64,000 bases of DNA, taken from contig CAWZYM010000389.1 in assembly GCA_963966185.1 (NCBI GenBank), positions 1 through 64,000 of the forward strand, given 5' to 3'. Position 1 is the stretch's first letter, and the number at the start of each line of letters is the position of its first letter. This DNA is from Rhabditoides inermis (lineage: Eukaryota > Nematoda > Chromadorea > Rhabditida > Rhabditidae). The position numbers and the translations under genes are program-made. Under the pieces are notes generated by a model. That model made no database searches. It was not told the DNA's origin and saw only the letters and a program-made list of their open reading frames with translations. Positions 58,907 to 64,000 of the stretch are shown here, in pieces.

Positions 58907-59332
58907 CTGCAAATTCAGAGTCAGTAACCAGTACATAAACAGAATCCAATAAGCACGCACGAATGAAATATAGGGCATTTCGAAAAGTTTTGAGAATGAA
59001 CTCTATCGCCTGAATTTCAGTATAATTTGAACCATAGTGATGTGATAAGGGTACACGTTAGTTCTAATTTATTGTCAGTTTAATGAAAACATATAAATAA
59101 CACATACAAACACGAGAAAACAAAAGGAAACAACAAAATGGCCGATCAGCTGATCGCCCTGTGCTGTGCAACAGGCGAGGGGCGGAGCGATGGACGGGAT
59201 CGACTCGTTGCATCATAGCCATTCGGAATCCTAGTAAAATAATCGAATATGCTAATTTTTGAACTTATCTCACAAATTTATAAGTATATTTGAATTTTCC
59301 ATATACGATTTGCCCCCATCGCCCGCATGTTC

Positions 59333-59356
59333 TGTTTTCCCCGGAGATCTTCTTTA
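59333..59356 (+). repeat. Repeat end next to (ATT)n, inverted copy at 52656-52681
   Basis: tccccggagatcttctttaa here and its near reverse complement at 52661-52681 each abut an ATT/TAA tract, so the two tracts are attached to the same repeat family in opposite orientation. Confidence 0.7.
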
Positions 59357-59838
<482 letters not shown>

Positions 59839-60733
59839 TTTACTAAAATGTGGATGTCCGTCATGATTTGTTCGGGTGTTCGGGTGTTGCCTCACGCAGC
59901 GGTTGACCAGGTGTTTCAGGTTTTCGATCACTGTAAAAGTGAACTTGTCCTTGTTTACTCTTCCAGATTTTCTTCTTCCATCGGGGGTGCTGGCGAATCG
60001 CTGCGATCACTTGATTCTGAACGCGATAGTCAACTTTTTACATTGCGCGTGAGTATGAACAAACCGCCGCTGGAACCGGTAACTTTGTCGGTTGTTTTGT
60101 TGTTGGCTTAGTTGGTTGTTTTGTTGTTGGCTTAGGGGGTGGTTTTGTAGTATGTAGGTTGCGTGGGCGTTGTTGGTGGAGGCGTGGGCTGTGTAGGAGG
60201 CGGTTGAGTGGTTGGTCTGCTGAAGGTATTTTCGTATTTGAAGAATTGCTCATTTTGTGCAGGACGGTTCGGCGACGTCTCCTATCCACACACTGTGGTA
60301 AATGGACAGTGATTTGTAGAGTTCCTCCTTGTCCGACACACTCTCAGCGCAATTGGCTGCTATCAGACACAGACAGAGAAGAACTCTCCGCATCGTTGGA
60401 TCTGTCTACAGTACGTCTTATTCATCTTATAAGTACTCCATCTCAGTGTATCGATCATAGTAGACAGCAGAGAAGTCAGAAACTATGAAATTCCGAGAGC
60501 CGATTTCTTGAATTGTTCACGATTACCATATCCATATGAGCAGTGAACTGACGATCTGGAAAAACAAAGCAAATAAAAGCAGTCAGATATGAATCATGCG
60601 GTTGCCAGCTCTTTGGGGATACTGATCGGAATCCAGAGAAGTAAACGAGATTACGAAAAATGAGAGACTCGGATATTCTATAGGGACACATGAAAGGAAC
60701 GGTGGGACTTGGTGTTTCATTTCGGATATTCGG
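59839..60733. other. Region without a recognised gene
   Basis: A plus frame continues from the microsatellite to 60111 and contains VFDHCKSELVLVYSSRF, which might be a relic exon. A TTGTTGTTGGCTTAG-type word is duplicated at about 60097-60135. Nothing else can be supported. Confidence 0.35.
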
Positions 60734-63700
60734 ATGAAGTGGATTGTTGTGGCGTTGTTGCGGCCTCCTTTAAGAGAGCCACGAGGGAGGAGGAGCTGTG
60801 CGCTATACCGGAATGTGAACGGTAGGCTAGCTGTCCACTGCACCCACACTCATGTACTCTCAGCAATCGCACGACAACGTTGCCACCCCCTCGTCCCACC
60901 TGCGATAGAGAGCAAGTGGAGAGGGAGGCGCGAGATGCCTGGCCTACATATAAGGTGCAATCATTCTCGGCTTCAATCACCCGCCACTCTAGAGCAAGTA
61001 CAACAAGGACTACTCGAGCGATATCGAGGACGCGCGTCGACTGGAAATCTTCATCGCTCGATCGAGACCACAACCTCGCATACCACGCGAAAATGGAATC
61101 GTTCTTGATGGCTGTCAATAATTTCGCCGATAGGGTATGCTACATGCGTAGAACGAATACAGTTTTTGAAACAAATTATCACTTGAGAGCAGTGACGAGC
61201 TGTTAGCGATGCTGGACACTCGCATTCCAGCCGAGTTCGATGCACGATCGCACGACTACCACCCAATGAAAGATTACAAAAGAACTTCACAGGATACGAA
61301 CTACGAGAAAGCCTGCGATGGCCGAAACTGGCAAATGTGTCGTACGACTTTAACATGGACTGGAGAGAGCACGGGATAGTGGGGCCAGTGAAAGATCAAG
61401 GCTATAACGGAGGAGGACGGGCATTCGCCGCGGTCGGAACGATCGAATCACACTGCGCAATGCAGGTGGTTGTGCTTATTAAGGAGTCGTCGACTTGTTT
61501 GTTCAGAACTCCTTCATCCGCCTCTCTGAGCAAGACGCTCTCGACTGTGTGTCGGCATCGGTCGGCGACAACATGTTAACCACTGACGTCTACAAATATG
61601 CGATGCGCAGCTGCACAGGTATTTCGTCCGAACAGAGCTATCCCTTCACTGAAACTGTGAGTATCAAATGCGAATATAGACAGAATAAATGAATAACTCT
61701 TAGAAAGGAGCTTGTCGCTCGGATCGCATCGCCACTGCCCATGTGAAAACTTTCGCGATGGCGAAGGAAATGCCGCACATGTCAGTTGTCAAGACAGTAT
61801 ATCACGCAATCTCTGAGAGAATCGGACGTTTTTGGGACATGTGGGACCTAGGGTTTTTGAGGGCTTAGTTTGGGGTTATGAAGGGTCCTTTACAAAGTGG
61901 TAAGGGTGATTTCATTGAAGCATATTTAGCCAGTTAAGGGACCACCACCTCAACTTTGTCAGTTTTTGTCCAAAACTAACTTTCAGAAAATAATTCGATT
62001 CCTTACATCAATCTAAAAAACTTTTTATATAGAAAGAAATTGATGTTACCGAAAGGTTAAGCTTTTATAAGCAAAAATATGATTTACATTGTAAAAAATA
62101 AATTCTTATAAATATATAGAAGTTCGATAGCAGTCTCTAGTTTTTACTATTCGAAACTTAAACTAGTTTATAATCAAATAAAAATTATACGAGAAAAATC
62201 TAAGGGTACGTCTTTTTTGCTACAGCCGTTTGAAAATGACCCATTCATGGTGGTCCACCGCAAATGGACCATTAGCAGAGAATTAACCGACCAAAACTAA
62301 TTATTTCTGAAAACTAGAAGTGATTTAAAGCATACTTTGTGTTCACATTGTCGTTGTACCATCAAATCTTAAAAAGTTATGAGCGTTTCAATCCAAGAAA
62401 ATTTAAAAATTTCCACTCTTTTGGACGTGGTGATTATGCAGTCTTCAATAGCACCTTATTCTGGTTAGTTTATGAAAATGTAACCTACACGAAGTGTAAA
62501 AACACTTATATTTCAAAAATCGAAGGAGGCGTCTTTTGAGATATCGACCTTTGAATGTTGCTGGCTCACGAACATGCAACCCGTAACAAAAAACCGTTTC
62601 ACTATGACAGTACTTTTTGTAACTAGTTGTTCAAACTTACCATAAAAAGAATATAAAAAAACTATGTGTTTTCGAAAAAAAAACGAGAACGTATTTTGAT
62701 TTATAGATTTTCATTGTCGTCATGTTCGCGAGCCAGCAACATTCAAAGGTCGATATCTCAAAAGACGTCCCCTTCGATTTTTGAAATATAATAGTTTTTA
62801 CACTTCGTATAGGTTACATTTTCATAAACTAACCAGAATAAGGTGCTATTGAAGACTGGATAATCACCACGTCCAAAAGAGTGGAAATTTTTAAATTTTC
62901 TTGGATTGAAACGCTCATAACTTTTTCGGATTTGATGGTACAACGACAATGTAAACACAAAGTATGCTTCAAATCACTTCTAGTTTTCAGAAATAATTAG
63001 TTTTGGTCGGTTAATTCTCTGCTAATGGTCCATTTGCGGTGAACCACCATGAATGGGTCATTTTCAAACGGCTGTAGCAAAAAAGACGTACCCTTAGATT
63101 TTCCTCGTATAATTTTTATTTGATTATAAACTAGTTTAAGTTTCGAATAGTAAAAACTAGAGACTGCTATCGAACTCCCATATATTTAAAGGTATTTATT
63201 TCTCGCAATGGAAATCATATTTTTGCGTATAAAAGCTTATCCTTTGGTTAACATCAAATTCTGTCTATATGAAAAGTTTCTTAAAATTGTAACAGCTGTC
63301 CAAAAATGGGTTATATGTATAGGTTTCGATAACATTTGACCGATTTAGCTTATCAAAAATTAATCATTTTAATTTCGAAAAAAAAGTTTTATAACATGTT
63401 GTTGATACTTGTTAGTTACTAAAAATACCAAAACATTATAACTTTCCACTATTTCATATCCTAGATCCCAGTGGTGTCCGATTCTCTCAGAGATTGCGTG
63501 ATATATGTAGAACATACATAGTCCATATCCAACGCGACTTCAGAGAATTTGTGGTTCGTTACGCTGGCCCAGCGGCTGGAGTGTTCCGCTTCGAAGAAAG
63601 CACATTCTTCTACAAGCAAGGTATGATACTCATAACTCACAGTGTTTTAAAACACTTCATTTATAAAACACGACACTTCTTTTTTCTAGGAATATACAGG

Positions 63701-63883
63701 TCTCGTTCGTGCAACAATGGCGCGATCAACCACGCGGCGACGATAGTGGCGACCGGAGATATGATATTGAAGAAATATGATATTGAAGAACAGGTGGGTG
63801 AACCGAGCATGCAGACAGGGCAGGCAGCAGTGCGTGTTCTAGCTTCGGCACAGACTGGGGCCAGCACGGGTTCATGGAAATGA
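60734..63883 (+). pseudogene. Papain-family (C1A) cysteine protease homologue, degenerate
   Basis: A signal-like start (MKWIVVALL) is followed by I29-propeptide-like pieces (DAWPTYK, KYNKDYSSDIEDARRLEIF, DHNLAYHAKM, MAVNNFADR). The mature domain follows (DWREHGIVGPVKDQGYN, LSEQDALDC, GISSEQSYPF, and after the insertion INHAATIVATGD with the His region). The active-site segment reads QGYNGGGRAF where QGxCGSCWAF is expected, so catalytic Cys and the following Trp are gone. Reading needs frame changes near 61060 and near 61240, and a 1.7-kb foldback transposon interrupts it at 61800-63503. At 63757-63786 a 15-bp word, atatgatattgaaga, is duplicated. Best read as a pseudogene of a formerly active or decoy protease. 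Confidence 0.72.
61798..63505. mobile_element. TA-flanked foldback transposon, about 1.7 kb
   Basis: The outer 30 bp (61798-61827, 63476-63505; start tatatcacgcaatctctgag) are perfect inverted repeats including the flanking TA. Inner arms of roughly 450-500 bp (about 62070-62560 and 62755-63200) pair with few mismatches around a 190-bp centre. Each arm has the same short open frame (62339..62539 + and 62758..62958 -), 66 codons, differing at five or so positions. No transposase motif seen. Confidence 0.85.
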
Positions 63884-64000
63884 ATTGGAGGGAATGCGGA
63901 TCCGGAACAGCCCTCTTCTTCCCATTCGTATAGAAAATGTACGCCCAACACATGCGTCCATGAATACAAAGTACATGATAAAAGCAGTGCACATTTGATT

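Overview
The window is nuclear DNA of a nematode. The evidence is a set of nematode-type families (UDP-glucuronosyltransferase, multi-ShKT secreted protein, TWK potassium channel, divergent receptor kinase), genes cut into many small exons with GT-AG introns often only 39-55 nt long, and splice-acceptor-like sequence directly before most ATGs with no upstream exon, as expected for spliced-leader trans-splicing. Very small exons and abundant GA/CT tracts would fit a diplogastrid such as Pristionchus, but that is inference. Gene models were built by reading exons in phase by hand; most chains close in frame from ATG to stop.

Layout. 1-883: C-terminal exons of a rhodopsin-type GPCR (+). 1.4-4.3 kb: UGT (+) with TATA and GATA-type promoter motifs. 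4.3-4.7 kb: a TA-flanked MITE. 4.8-6.9 kb: 3-beta-HSD-like gene (-) with an in-frame amber codon. 7.4-8.8 kb: four-ShKT secreted protein (+). 8.9-12.5 kb: receptor tyrosine kinase homologue (-) whose catalytic HRD reads HRS. 14.9-20.7 kb: two-pore K+ channel (-) with a duplicated splice acceptor. 24.1-27.0 kb: flavin monooxygenase (-). 28.3-29.7 kb: CNPPD1-type cyclin-like protein (-). 30.6-32.5 kb: Lys/Glu-repeat and RGG protein (+), probably nuclear. 34.9-39.2 kb: PLD3/4-type transmembrane phospholipase D family protein (+). 39.6-45.0 kb: three closely spaced + strand genes, namely an unknown coiled-coil protein, Mediator MED7 and kinetochore NDC80, possibly an operon.

From 45 kb onward the sequence becomes a nest of mobile elements: a 5'-truncated LINE; a Harbinger-like MITE containing a mariner-like MITE; a TIR-bounded element carrying a Penelope-related reverse transcriptase that is itself split by a TTAA-flanked insertion; a second element with related TIRs, AT microsatellites, a large foldback and a nearly full CR1-like LINE; a 480-bp ATT microsatellite; and a papain-family protease pseudogene that has lost its catalytic cysteine and carries a 1.7-kb foldback transposon.

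Most notable: the two adjacent elements with related inverted repeats around two unrelated reverse transcriptases; the TTAA insertion whose removal rejoins the RT frame exactly; four GC-AG introns supported by phase; the pseudokinase receptor; and the tandemly duplicated acceptor in the K+ channel.
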